64,000 bases of DNA, from NCBI RefSeq assembly GCF_036860675.1, contig NZ_JAYKGK010000007.1, positions 99,550 through 163,549 on the forward strand, in the 5' to 3' direction. This document shows positions 37,447 through 48,600 of the stretch, piece after piece. The stretch is from Rosettibacter primus (GTDB lineage Bacteria > Bacteroidota > Ignavibacteria > Ignavibacteriales > Melioribacteraceae). Every line of letters begins with the position of its first letter. Position 1 is the first letter of the stretch. The notes under the pieces are model-generated. The model did not search any database. It saw only the letters and a list, made by a program, of their open reading frames with translations, and had not been told where the DNA came from. The position numbers and the translations under genes are program-made.

Positions 37447-38027
37447 AAGGATTTTCTTAATATTGTTTATATTTTTAATAATAATATCAATTACTCTAAT
37501 TAATATAATAAGAATTTTATCAGTAAAAAGTACTAATATGAAACGAATATTTTAAAAAGTATACAGAATATGCAGTTGAAAATTCACTGAAAATTAATGG
37601 TACAAAACTTCATAATTTGCAATTGTTGGATATAAATGGGAAAAAGATTACGATTAGTAGCATTTTAAGGAAAAGTGAAAAATTAGTTTTTCGATATACA
37701 TCATTAAATTGTCAAATATGTGTTGACAGTGAAATAGTTCGTCTAAAAGATTTAGGTGAAAAAATAGGCAAAGATAAAATAATAATAATTACTTCTTATT
37801 CTGGCATAAAAAATTTCTATAATTTTCATAAAATAAATAAACTATATAACTACAATATTTATTTTATTCCGATAGATTCTAAACTTTTTCCAGGGGAAGA
37901 CAATACACCTTATGTTTTCATATTGGATACAAATAGAGTAGTTAAATATTCTTTTTTCCCAAATAAAGAATTCCCAAAATATACAGTAATATTTTATAGA
38001 ATTTTGTATCGATACTTTTCTAATTAG
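37439..38027 (+). pseudogene. Membrane-anchored redoxin, frameshifted
   Basis: An ATG at 37439 overlaps the propeller A stop by eight bases and encodes a membrane helix (MNKRIFLILFIFLIIISITL), then hits a stop at 37553-37555. Deleting one A of the AAA at 37541-37543 restores one frame: ...STNMNEYFKKYTEYAVE, running into the thioredoxin-like part (from 37617) with the CxxC motif NCQICVDSE and a TPYVFILD cis-proline segment. So this is one gene with a single-base indel, real or from sequencing. It would be a periplasmic thiol-disulfide oxidoreductase anchored to the inner membrane. Its neighbour is the NVEALA-like Cys-containing peptide. Confidence 0.75.
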
Positions 38028-38207
38028 AAGAAGGTTAAAGTTTTTTAGATATTATAAGAAAAATTCTTGCTAAAACTATTCTTATTTATATTAGTATTAA
38101 AAGCTTACTTTTTTTAATTAAATGAATATTGATAATAAATAATTTCAGAATTATAAATAAAATTAAAAACTAATGATAGAATGTAAAAGTAAAATATAAA
38201 ATTTATT

Positions 38208-39305
38208 ATGAAAAGATATGTAACTGCACTATTCATAATTTTAATTATAGTTAAATGTTCTACCAATAAAAATAATGATATATATACATCAAACTATGAA
38301 GATAATTACAATCTCAAAGTTATTGACAGTCTCACATATTATTACAGGGATACACTTTTTATAGGCCGCGTTCATGATATTCAACTTATAGGCAACAAAA
38401 TATTGATATCAGATTTCTTTCTTAAAAAAATCTGGTTATTCTCAAAAGAACTGAATTTTATTAAAACTATTGGGGGAAAAGGTAAAGGACCGGGAGAATA
38501 TACTTATCCCCCAAGTATAATATATGATAGTAATTATATCTGGCTTACTACAGATAGAATTATTGATAAGTATAATCAAAATTTAGAATTGATTGAGAGA
38601 AAGCATCTTCCAAATGAGTTAATATATGATCCGTATACTCCAATTTCTTTTGGAGATTTTTTTATTTTTAATGTCTCATACCCATACTCAATAGTAGAAA
38701 AGTCATATTATAAAAAATACAAGCCTTTTATAAAAATTGATACAACACTTAGAACTTATATAAATTTTGATGAATGGGACGATAATTATTTTAATGATGA
38801 GCTGGAGGGTTACACTCGAGAACTTCATCATGCTTTTGTAACTAAAAAAGATGAAAATCATTTTTTCACAATTCAAGGTGCTGCATATTACATAAAGCTT
38901 TATGATAAGAATCTGAATCTTATAAAACATTTTGGCAGGAAACCAAAAAAGTATAAAGACCCGCCGAAATTAAAATTAAGAGAAACACAGGCATCAGTAG
39001 AAGCTAATGCAAAATTTCATTCTAAAATTACAAGATGGCATAATATAAAATATGATAAAAGCGAAAAGAGATTGTATCTCGGCTATACCAATTTATTTGA
39101 AGATTTTTATAAGTATAGGTCTCTTATGAGAGGTGAACATTATTTACAGGTGTTTGATGATAACTACAATGTAATTTATGATGATAAATTACCGGGGAGA
39201 TTGGCTTTTGTAGATAACGGGAAGATTTATGTTATACATAAAGAGGATCCAAAATTTCTAAAGTTATTAATATGCAGACTGGAGAGAAAAAACAGTGCTG
39301 AATAA
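38208..39305 (+). CDS. 6-bladed beta-propeller lipoprotein B
   Basis: 365 residues; lipoprotein signal with Cys at about 17 (IVKCSTN). It shares with paralogues A and C the elements KIWLFSKELNFIKTIGGKGK and GPGEYTYPP (about 80-105), and with C the RSLMRGEHYLQVFDDNY segment near 330. B and C are closely related along their length and A is more distant. The likely role is the same as for A. A GTG start of the next broken gene overlaps its stop codon. Confidence 0.72.
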   Translation: MKRYVTALFIILIIVKCSTNKNNDIYTSNYEDNYNLKVIDSLTYYYRDTLFIGRVHDIQLIGNKILISDFFLKKIWLFSKELNFIKTIGGKGKGPGEYTYPPSIIYDSNYIWLTTDRIIDKYNQNLELIERKHLPNELIYDPYTPISFGDFFIFNVSYPYSIVEKSYYKKYKPFIKIDTTLRTYINFDEWDDNYFNDELEGYTRELHHAFVTKKDENHFFTIQGAAYYIKLYDKNLNLIKHFGRKPKKYKDPPKLKLRETQASVEANAKFHSKITRWHNIKYDKSEKRLYLGYTNLFEDFYKYRSLMRGEHYLQVFDDNYNVIYDDKLPGRLAFVDNGKIYVIHKEDPKFLKLLICRLERKNSAE

Positions 39306-39627
39306 ATTCATTAAGAAAATTGTGTTTTATAAGAATGATATTGTATATGTATCTTTAATTATTGTATTATTATTAGCTTATTTCAGTAGTACTAAACCAG
39401 CTTATAATCGATTGTTATATCAATATCAAGATTCTGTTAGGACATTTAAGAATGACTTAAAAATAAAAGAATCTCTCGAAGGTAAAAAATTAGAAGAAAT
39501 TATTTCAGAAAAGAGCAGTGAAATATTAAATAATTGTTATACGTCCATAATATTATGAAGTTTTGTGAAGATGCTGATTGTAATGCGTGATTTATCTCGA
39601 TTATTGCAAAGTATAATAATTTAACAA
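39295..39627 (+). pseudogene. Decayed membrane-anchored redoxin-like gene
   Basis: A GTG at 39295, with GGAG ten bases upstream and overlapping the propeller B stop, opens an 87-codon frame to 39558: a membrane helix (VSLIIVLLLAYFSS) and then YQDSVRTFKNDLKIKESLEGKKLEE, which parallels the start of the redoxin at 37439. The frame stops before any thioredoxin core. The next about 70 bases in another frame read FCEDADCNA, then a stop, then FISIIAKYNNL, consistent with a mutated CxxC region. I infer a second, more degraded copy of the same gene type. Confidence 0.5.
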
Positions 39628-39633
39628 TATAAA

Positions 39634-39663
39634 TTGACAAAATTAATTTTGCTTTATTATAAT
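39634..39663 (+). promoter_or_regulatory. Candidate sigma70-type promoter before propeller C
   Basis: TTGACA (39634-39639) and TATAAT (39658-39663) are both perfect consensus hexamers with an 18-base spacer. They lie about 75 bases upstream of the propeller C start. Confidence 0.5.
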
Positions 39664-39682
39664 ACACAGTTACAATGTTATA

Positions 39683-39710
39683 AGGGGGATAATAATTTAT
39701 TTATCCCCCT
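39683..39710 (+). terminator. Hairpin in the leader of propeller C
   Basis: AGGGGGATAA (39683-39692) pairs perfectly with TTATCCCCCT (39701-39710) around an 8-base loop. It sits downstream of the candidate promoter and 29 bases before the ATG at 39739, so it may be an attenuator or 5'-leader structure rather than an end-of-operon terminator. There is no T run. Confidence 0.5.
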
Positions 39711-39738
39711 ATAAATTTATATTAACAAGTAAAAAGTT

Positions 39739-40836
39739 ATGAATGTTGTATATAAAGAAATTCTGTTATACTTATTATTAATAGTGTTTATATCATGTAA
39801 TAGTGCAGATGACAAGCTCATATATAAATCTAATTATGTTGCTAATTACGAGTTGCAATTAAAGGACAGTATAATATATAGAAATACAAAAGAGAATTAT
39901 ATTGGCTTAATAAAAGATATTAAATATTGGCGAGGGAAAATATTAATAACAGACCATTATTTTAAGAAACTTTGGATATTTGATGAAAGAATGAATTTAA
40001 TAAAATCAGTAGGACGAAAAGGTACAGGTCCTGGCGAATATACTTTCCCTCCCTATATCTGCACTGATAACAAAAATATCATTTTAATTGACTATAGAAC
40101 AAAAAAAGCTAATTTATACGATACCAACTTTATTTATATTAAAAATTATAATTTACCTAAACATATTTATTATCAAATGTATCCCGCAATAAAATTTAAT
40201 GATAAGTTTATTTTGCCGGGTGCAAGTTACCTCTCATTAAATCTAAAAAAACATTTTGATAAAGCTAAATCTATAACAGTATGTGACTCAGCATTTGAAT
40301 TATTAGAAGAAATATTACCCTGGGATGAAAGCTATAAAAATGAAACTCCATATAATATTTATCGTAAAGGAGTACTTTTAGTCAAAGGTGCTGAAAATAC
40401 TTTTTATGCAAAACAATTAGCATCTCCGTTGATACATCATATTGATAAAGACTTAAAAAAGATAAAGGTATTTGGAATCAAGCCGAGGTTTTTCAAAGAA
40501 CCACCTAACATATCTCTGGAAGAAGTTATGAAATCTTTTGAAGCTACTGCAGATTTTGGTTCAAAAATAACATGGTTCCGTAATATAGACTATGATGAAA
40601 AAAATAAATTATTAATAGTTTACTATGTGAATCTTTATAAGGAATCCTGGTACAATAGGTCTATGTTAAGCGGTGAGCATTTTTTACAAATTTATAATTC
40701 GAATTACGATTGTATTTTTGATGATAAAGTAGAAGGGATTTTAGCATTTGTTTCAAATGGGCATATTTATTTATTAACCGATGAAAATACTGATAATATT
40801 AAAATAAAAGCATACGACCTTGTAAAAGTGAAATAA
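39739..40836 (+). CDS. 6-bladed beta-propeller lipoprotein C
   Basis: 365 residues, the same length as paralogue B. The lipoprotein signal ends at FISC (Cys about 20). KLWIFDERMNLIKSVGRKG, GPGEYTFPPYICTD and RSMLSGEHFLQIYNSNYDC match the corresponding elements of B. The pair looks like a tandem duplication that has diverged. It ends the propeller array; the RND operon begins 172 bases later. That interval shows no gene or clear hairpin. Confidence 0.72.
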   Translation: MNVVYKEILLYLLLIVFISCNSADDKLIYKSNYVANYELQLKDSIIYRNTKENYIGLIKDIKYWRGKILITDHYFKKLWIFDERMNLIKSVGRKGTGPGEYTFPPYICTDNKNIILIDYRTKKANLYDTNFIYIKNYNLPKHIYYQMYPAIKFNDKFILPGASYLSLNLKKHFDKAKSITVCDSAFELLEEILPWDESYKNETPYNIYRKGVLLVKGAENTFYAKQLASPLIHHIDKDLKKIKVFGIKPRFFKEPPNISLEEVMKSFEATADFGSKITWFRNIDYDEKNKLLIVYYVNLYKESWYNRSMLSGEHFLQIYNSNYDCIFDDKVEGILAFVSNGHIYLLTDENTDNIKIKAYDLVKVK

Positions 40837-41008
40837 ATTTTTGATTTTATATAAAGTTATTAGATTAAAAATTTTTTACTATAATTTTTTTGATTAGACT
40901 GTGGTAAGAGGGTAGTTTTTCAAATGCAAGTTAAAGCAGTTTTTAATCAAGTTTAAAAATCTGTTTTTCATAATCCACAAAATTAATTAAGTTATTTTTA
41001 GAATAAAT

Positions 41009-44000
41009 TTGAAGATAAGCTTAATTAGCATACGCCGCCCGGTTACAATTGCAATGTTTTTTACAGGCATTGCATTACTAAGCATTTTTGCTTTTTCAAG
41101 TATTGGTGTTGATTTATTGCCAAATGTTAACATTCCTCGCTTAATAGTTCAAACGACTTATAGAAATTCAACTCCAGAAGAAGTAGAAAAACAAATAACA
41201 GAACCTCTTGAATCAGCTATTGTTACAATACCAGGAATTAAAAAGATAACCTCAGTATCAAAAGAAGGTATGTCGATTATCAGTATAGATTTTGCCTGGG
41301 GCACTGATATGAAATATGCAATTCTATCTCTTCGTGAAAAACTTGATAATGTCAGCATTATGTTGCCCAGAGAAGCAGAAAGACCTACAATAATAAAAAC
41401 GGATCCAGCAGCTGCACCAATACTTACTCTTGTGTTATCATTTAATAATAAAGAAGATTCAGAGAAAAAATTTTTGTCAACAAATGAAAAAAGAAAATAT
41501 TTAAATGCTTCTAATCCTGAGTTTGTTGAACACAATTCTCCACAGGAAGAAATTCAACGATTGATAAATCTTAAAGAAGCAGGCAGAACTATTTTTAAAA
41601 GAAGATTTGAACAAATTGAAGGAATAGCTCAAGCAGTTATAACAGGAGGACTTGAAAGAGAAATTCTAGTAAATGTTGATCCGGTAAAATTGAATTTATA
41701 CAACATCACTTTCAATGACATTGAAAGATCTTTAGATGCATCAAATATAAATATACTTGCCGGCTCAATAATGAAAGGTTTCTCTAAATACTCATTAAGA
41801 ATACTAGGTGAATTTCAGAATGTAACCGATATTAAAAATGCAATTATTAAAAGAAATTATGATGGAAGCACAATATTATTAAAAGATATTGCAAGTGTAA
41901 GTGAAAACTTTAAAGAACGGGAAGGATTTACACGTTATAATGGATACGAGGCTGTTGGAATTTTAATTTATAAAGAACCTGATGCTAATACAGTATCAAT
42001 TGCACAAACTGTTAAAGAAACTATAAATTCTCTACATAAAGAATATCCAGAGTATAAATTATTAATTGTTTCTGATCAATCTGGATTTATTGAGCAAGCA
42101 ATATCAAATGTTAAACAGGAAATTTTTTATGGTGGAATTTTAGCAGTTATGGTTCTTTTTTTCTTTTTAAGAAATCTAAAACACATATTAATTATTGGAA
42201 TTACTATTCCAGCTTCTTTATTTATAACAATTCTTCTTCTGTATCTTTTTAATATTAGCTTCAATATAATATCATTGGGGGGACTTGCAATTGGAATTGG
42301 TATGTTGCTTGACAATGCAATAATTGTCATTGAGAATAATACCCGTTACAGAGAAATGGGGGATTCAAACCGTTTGGCAGTTATCAAAGGAACAAATGAA
42401 GTATCGATGCCAATAGTTGCATCTACACTAACTACAATTGCAGTATTTCTGCCACTTATTTTTGTTAAAGGTGTTGCCGGAGAACTTTTTAGAGATCAAT
42501 CTTATGCAATAGCATTTTCACTCTTATCATCAATTATAACTGCTTTAACACTTATACCTATGCTTGATTCATTAAATAGTTTTAAATTGATTAAAAATAT
42601 TGAAAGGTATCAAAACTTTTATTCTTTTATAAAAGAATCAAGCAGGCCTGATTCTAAACTCAACAGGTTTTTATTTCCTTTTATTGCAGCGATTAAATCA
42701 ATACAGTTTACTGCCGTTTATATTTATATACATTTAACCTTTTTTCTGAAGAAGAGATTTGATTTGTTCTTTAATGCCGCTGAAAGTTTCTTAAAGTTTA
42801 CCATCAATAAATATGAAAAGTTATTAGAATGGTCACTAAAAAATAAAAGAGTAGTATTAATGATAACTTTTTTGCTGATTGCAGTAACTATACTTGCAGT
42901 TATGAATATGAAGAAAGAATTTATTCCACAATCTGAAATGGATGAATTTATAGTAGAAGTTGAATATTTAGCAGGCACATCATTGAGAGGCAATGCAGAG
43001 AACACTTCAAAAATTGAAAAGAATATTTTATCAATTCCTCATGTAAAAGCTGTTGTTTCTAATATTGGAAGAGTTAATGATTTTGATTTTTTAAATAGAG
43101 AAATGGTTTCTGTCAATAAAGCAAGTATCGTTATCAAACTCGATTCTTATAAATTTTATAGTGATGTTCAAAAAAAATTAAGAATTATTTTTAATGATAT
43201 TAAAGGCCTCAAATATTCATTCAAGGAAATAAAAACAAGTTATTCAATGGTTATAAATCCTTCTGAAGATGATATAGCAATAAAAATAAAGAATAAGGAT
43301 ATAAATAAAGCTTATGCAAAGGCAGAATTATTATTAAATGAAATTAATGCTGCAAAAATAAATGGACTAAAAGATTTAAGAATTGCAATTGATAAAGGGA
43401 ATCCTGAGTATACAATAACAATTGATAGAGATAAATGTATTGTTTATGGACTAAGTGCAGAAGAAGTTGCATATCAAATTCGAAATATAACAAGAGGAAC
43501 AATAGCCACTTCTTTTTCTTCTTTTGATAAGAAAGTTGGAATTAAAGTATTAATTTCTAATAACAACATTACAGATATAAACTCTGTCCTTAATAGTTAT
43601 TTGATAAATAAGAATATGAAAATACCGATTAAAAATCTGGTGAATTATTCATTTGGTTATAATTACAATGAAATCTGGAGGGAAGATCAATCAAGAACTC
43701 TTTATCTCTATGCTAAAGTTGAAAATGTGAATATAGACGACATAATAAGTAAGATTGAAAATATAATTGCAGGTATTCCAAAATCGAACGAGGAATTAAT
43801 ATTGGTTGGAGGAATAAATGAAGAGATAAAAGATGCATTTTCAAAACTTTATATTGCATTATTAATTTCTGTTCTTTTAATGTACATGATTCTTGCTTCA
43901 GAATTCGAATCATTTTTATATCCTTTTATAATTTTATTTTCTGTTCCTTTAGGATTGATTGGAGGTATACTTTTGCTTTTTATTTTTGGTGAAAGTCTAA

Positions 44001-44347
44001 GTATTATCTCAGTCATTGGTTTATTAATTTTAATAGGAATAGCTGACAATGATGCAGTAGTTAAAATGGAATTCATACTACGAAAACGAAAAGAGGGATT
44101 GTCAGTCGAAAAAGCAATTATTGAAGCTGGCAAAGACAGATTTAGACCAATCGTGATGAATTCATTTACTGTTATTTTTGCATTAATTCCAATGATGGTG
44201 GGAATTGGAGCGGCAACGCAGTTAAGGGTTTCTATTTCTCTTGCAATAGCCGGAGGATTAATTACATCAACTTTTCTAACATTGATTGTTATCCCTGTGC
44301 TTTATACTTATGTTGATAAATTATCGCAGCAATATAAAAAAATATAA
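41009..44347 (+). CDS. RND-family efflux permease, first copy
   Basis: 1112 residues, AcrB/CzcA-type. The N-terminal SLISIRRPVTIAMFFTGIA opens helix 1; RND TM4 carries GMLLDNAIIVIENN with Asp435 as the proton-relay residue. The porter domains are duplicated, and about 600 residues later LLILIGIADNDAVVKMEF marks the second half. A cytosolic/periplasmic insertion at about 150-185 is polar and unusual. RND pumps export drugs, metals or lipids using the proton gradient. The start is a TTG. It is followed by an adaptor gene (17 bases) and a second permease, forming an operon. Confidence 0.88.
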   Translation: MKISLISIRRPVTIAMFFTGIALLSIFAFSSIGVDLLPNVNIPRLIVQTTYRNSTPEEVEKQITEPLESAIVTIPGIKKITSVSKEGMSIISIDFAWGTDMKYAILSLREKLDNVSIMLPREAERPTIIKTDPAAAPILTLVLSFNNKEDSEKKFLSTNEKRKYLNASNPEFVEHNSPQEEIQRLINLKEAGRTIFKRRFEQIEGIAQAVITGGLEREILVNVDPVKLNLYNITFNDIERSLDASNINILAGSIMKGFSKYSLRILGEFQNVTDIKNAIIKRNYDGSTILLKDIASVSENFKEREGFTRYNGYEAVGILIYKEPDANTVSIAQTVKETINSLHKEYPEYKLLIVSDQSGFIEQAISNVKQEIFYGGILAVMVLFFFLRNLKHILIIGITIPASLFITILLLYLFNISFNIISLGGLAIGIGMLLDNAIIVIENNTRYREMGDSNRLAVIKGTNEVSMPIVASTLTTIAVFLPLIFVKGVAGELFRDQSYAIAFSLLSSIITALTLIPMLDSLNSFKLIKNIERYQNFYSFIKESSRPDSKLNRFLFPFIAAIKSIQFTAVYIYIHLTFFLKKRFDLFFNAAESFLKFTINKYEKLLEWSLKNKRVVLMITFLLIAVTILAVMNMKKEFIPQSEMDEFIVEVEYLAGTSLRGNAENTSKIEKNILSIPHVKAVVSNIGRVNDFDFLNREMVSVNKASIVIKLDSYKFYSDVQKKLRIIFNDIKGLKYSFKEIKTSYSMVINPSEDDIAIKIKNKDINKAYAKAELLLNEINAAKINGLKDLRIAIDKGNPEYTITIDRDKCIVYGLSAEEVAYQIRNITRGTIATSFSSFDKKVGIKVLISNNNITDINSVLNSYLINKNMKIPIKNLVNYSFGYNYNEIWREDQSRTLYLYAKVENVNIDDIISKIENIIAGIPKSNEELILVGGINEEIKDAFSKLYIALLISVLLMYMILASEFESFLYPFIILFSVPLGLIGGILLLFIFGESLSIISVIGLLILIGIADNDAVVKMEFILRKRKEGLSVEKAIIEAGKDRFRPIVMNSFTVIFALIPMMVGIGAATQLRVSISLAIAGGLITSTFLTLIVIPVLYTYVDKLSQQYKKI

Positions 44348-44364
44348 CTGATTTCGAGGTTAAA

Positions 44365-45597
44365 ATGAAAATTAAGTTCTGGATTGCAGTTGTTTCAATA
44401 ATTTCTCTTTCAGTTATACTTTTAATATTCATTCTCTTCCGAAGTTCAGTGAATGAAAATATTGATGAATCAGCAAATGTTAATTATGATAAGCTTAATC
44501 AAGTTGTTTTTGATGTAAAAACAGAAAAGGTCAAAAAGGGAAATTTAATTTTATATATTAATGCTAACGGTATTATAAGAGCATCAGAGGAACTTGAATT
44601 GACTTCTAATATTAGCGGAATAATTAGCAATCTTAATATTCATGAAGGCAAATATGTTAAAAAAGGTGATTTATTAATTGGTCTGGATGATCGTGAATAT
44701 GAAATTGCATTAAATGATGCAATTGCAAGAGTAACAGATGCAAAAGTTGAATATGGCTTTTTAGTCAGGGAATATTCTAATGATACAACTATTTCCAAAG
44801 GAATGAATGCCCAAAATCCCCAAATAAAAGAATATTTAGAACAACTTAATAAATTAGAAAAAGATTTTTCTGAGGGTAAAATTGATGAGGCAAAATATAA
44901 TGACATCAAAAATGAAATCGATATGAAGCTGATTTTTACTGGTGCTAAAAGAGAAGAAGTTATACAAAGCAGGAGTGGTCTTACAAGTGCAATAAATGCT
45001 TATAAACGCGCTAAATTAAATTATGAGTTCACAAAAATAAAAGCTCCGTTTGATGGTGTTATTGGCGATTGTGATTTAGTGATAGGTCAAAGAATTCAAA
45101 CAGGACAAAAACTTTGCAGACTATTAAATAATTCAGCTCTTAAAATTGATGTCGGTGTTCTTGAAAATGATGTACCAAAAATTAATATCGGGAAAAATGC
45201 TTTAATAGAAATTCCTTCTTTACCTTATGAAAAATTTAATGGGCGTATAATTTATATCAGTCCTTATGTGGATAAAGAAACAAAAACTTGCAAAGTTACT
45301 GTATTACTTCAGAATATCTCAAATAAAATTAAACCAGGAATGTTTGCTAATGTTATGCTCGAAGTAGATAATCTTAAAGATAGAATATTAATTCCTAAAT
45401 CCGCATTGCTGATAAGAGATAAACGACCTTTAGTATTTGTTGTTGAAAATAATCTTGCAAAATGGAAATATGTTAGAACAGGGAAAGAAAATGACCAATT
45501 CATTGAAATTATTGATGGAGTAAAGCCTGATGAAGAAGTAATTGTTGAGGGACATTATACACTAACACACGATGCGAGAATAAATGTAATCAAATAA
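44365..45597 (+). CDS. RND periplasmic adaptor (membrane-fusion protein)
   Basis: 410 residues, one N-terminal membrane helix. LYINANGIIRASEELELTS begins the lipoyl-like domain (NLNIHEGKYVKKGDLL), a short coiled coil follows (about 120-200), then the beta-barrel (IDVGVLENDVPKINIG) and a membrane-proximal domain. It lacks a lipobox cysteine. It connects RND permeases to an outer-membrane channel. It lies between two different permease genes, with 17-18 bases on either side, so it probably serves both. No TolC-type gene is in this operon. Confidence 0.88.
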   Translation: MKIKFWIAVVSIISLSVILLIFILFRSSVNENIDESANVNYDKLNQVVFDVKTEKVKKGNLILYINANGIIRASEELELTSNISGIISNLNIHEGKYVKKGDLLIGLDDREYEIALNDAIARVTDAKVEYGFLVREYSNDTTISKGMNAQNPQIKEYLEQLNKLEKDFSEGKIDEAKYNDIKNEIDMKLIFTGAKREEVIQSRSGLTSAINAYKRAKLNYEFTKIKAPFDGVIGDCDLVIGQRIQTGQKLCRLLNNSALKIDVGVLENDVPKINIGKNALIEIPSLPYEKFNGRIIYISPYVDKETKTCKVTVLLQNISNKIKPGMFANVMLEVDNLKDRILIPKSALLIRDKRPLVFVVENNLAKWKYVRTGKENDQFIEIIDGVKPDEEVIVEGHYTLTHDARINVIK

Positions 45598-45615
45598 AAA
45601 AAGAATAATCATTTA

Positions 45616-48600
45616 GTGAAAAAATTGTTCTACATATTTTTATCTCGACCTGTTACTACATTAATATTTTTATTTGGTGTTTTTTTTATCGGAATCGTAT
45701 CTATTTTAAATATATCTATTGAACTAAGTCCAAAAGTTGAATATCCAAAATTATCGATTTCAATTTACTGGCCAGATGTTTCCCCTGAAGTTGTAGAAGC
45801 TTGCCTGACATCGCCAGTAGAAGCCGAGCTTTCCACAATAATGGGAATAAAAAAAATATCTTCTAAATCTTCTGAAGGTATGTCAAAAATTTTTATAGAA
45901 TTCCATCCAGATGTTGATATAAATTTTACACGAATAGAAATAAATGAAAAATTAAATGCACTTAAACATCAATTGCCATTTGGAATTTCAATACCTGTAA
46001 TTTCATCTTATATACCGGAAGAGTTTGAGAATCTTCAGGGATTTCTTGTTTATTCAATTTCTTCGGATAAGAGTGCAAATGAAGTAAGAAAATATCTAAT
46101 TGACCATGTATTGATGCAACTTAAATCAATTGACGGAGTATCGAATGTTGAAATAAGAGGCGGTTCTGATAGAATTATTAATGTTATAGTTAATTATGAT
46201 AAAATGAAATCCCTGAGAATTTCAAATAAAGAAGTTATTAATGCAGTTAAAGAAGCTGAAGTTATATTGTCGGCAGGGAAAATCAATAATCAAAATTTTC
46301 AGTTTTATATTAATATTAGAAACGAAATTCAGAATTTGGAGATTATCAAAAATCAGGTAGTAAAAAAATTATTCAACAACCAGACGATAAGAATTAAAGA
46401 TATTGCTGATGTAACTGAAGATTTTAAAGAACCGCAATCATATTATAGGATTAACGGCAAGGAAACAGTAAACTTAATTATAAGCAAAGAACAAGGGGCT
46501 AATACTTTTAAAGTTGCTGATAAAGTAAAAAAGAAGTTTCAAGAGCTCAGTAAAATTTTTCCTCTTGATTATATTATTGTTAAAGAGCTTGATAAAAGTG
46601 AAGAGATGAATGCAGAATTAATCTCTCTTTATAAAAATGGTATTTTATCATTTTTTATTTTATCCGCAGTGTTGCTCTTGATTTTTAGAAATTACAAATA
46701 TCCGTTAATAATTATTATCTCTATTTTCTTTTCGTTGAGTTTTTCTTTCGCACTTTTTTATTTATTGAAATTAACATTGAACATAATTACTGTAACATGT
46801 TTTATAATTGGGCTGGGTTTTATTGTTGATAACTCAATTGTAGTTTTAGATTATCTTGATAAACATTACAATGGACGCGGAATAAAATATTTAACTGTAT
46901 ATATCAAAGAAATATTTAATCCTCTTTTTGTTTCTACTTTAATAGTAATTTCTGTTTTTATACCATTAATATTTTTAACCGGTGAGTTGAAATTATATTT
47001 TAAGCATTTTGCTTTAGGTATGAGTTCTAATCTATTTGCCTCTCTAATAGTTTCAATAACTGTGGTTCCTTTTCTTTATCTAAAAACATATAAACCTTAT
47101 AAGCAAACAGAATTATTTACATCAACTTTAGATTTTTTTTATAAGCAATACAAAAAAATTGTAAAGCCGATTATTCGTTTCAAGAAATTTAGTTTATCAT
47201 TACTTGTTCTGATAATTGGTTTACCTGTTTGGTTAATTCCCGATAGGATTGAAACTCCATTTATTGGTGGAATATATAATTTAATCTTTGATTCAGAATT
47301 TTATCAAGATATAAAACCATACATAAACTATGCATTGGGGGGATGTTTGAATTTATATTTTAATCATATATCAAAAGGTGAAATATGGAGTTATGGCGAA
47401 GAAACTTATATTTATATCAGACTTGAGCTTCCTAATGGCAATAGAATAGAAAGGATAAATAATATTTGTAAAGATTTGGAAAATGATATTTTACAATACA
47501 AAAGTAACTTTAAAAATCTTATAACCAATGTTATTGATGAAGAAAATGCTGTATTAAGAATAGAATTTGATAAAAATCAAGCTATTACCTCTTTTCCATA
47601 TATTTTGAAAAATTACATTACTGCTTATGCAACTCAACTTGGTGGAGTGAACTCATATATTTATGGTTTCGGTCCAGGATTTTCAAATGTCGAAGGTATT
47701 TCCAGCAGCATGTTTAATTTAATTGTAAAAGGTTATAATTATGAAAAAGTCAAAGCAATTGCAGAAGAATTTAGAAGAAAGATTATTATTAATCCTCGTG
47801 TGGATAATGTTGATATTGATAAATCAGAAATTTTATGGTCACCAGAGACTTATGAAATTATCGGAGAAATTGATAGAGAAAAATTAAAAGAATATAATAT
47901 CACATTGGCTGAAATTTTTTCAATAATTACAAAAAACATTGGAGGCATTTTTGATGATAATAAATTTAAGATAGAAAATAATCGGGTTGAATATCAAATA
48001 AAGTTTTCAAATTATAATGAGGTTCAATTAGAGGAACTAAAAAATATCATACTAAATGATAATAGCGGAAAGAGTTTCAAAGTGAAGGATATAATTAATT
48101 TTTATGAAAGAAAAATCCTTTCTGCCATTCACAGAGAAAATCAACAATATGTTAGATATATTAGTTATGAATTCAAAGGACCTTATCAATTTGGTCAACA
48201 ATTTCTTCAATCTGCATTAGCAAGTATTGATATTCCGCCAGGTTATAGTATTAAAACTTTAGATTTGCCAATTGTATTAGAATTAGAAAGTGAATCTGAC
48301 ATATTAAAAATATTTTTAGCAGCGGTGGTAATAATATTTATGATTTCTTCTTCCTTTTTTGAATCTTTTAAAAGCTCTCTGATAATTTTCTTTTCTATTC
48401 CATTTGCATTTGCAGGTTCAATTTTTATTTTTTGGTTATTTGATTTTAGCATAGAAAGAGGGGCTTATTCAGGAATGCTGCTCTTAATGGGATTAACTGT
48501 AAATAATGCAATTATAATGGTTAATTATATATTAAAGAATCAACAATTAAAAACAATAGATGAAATATACATTTTATCAGAAAGCCGATTGAGAGCAATT

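Noticed and set aside
41158..41535. Long antisense open frames within the RND, propeller and metabolic genes
   Set aside because: They lie opposite clear genes, have no ribosome sites or family features, and reflect low-GC codon patterns.
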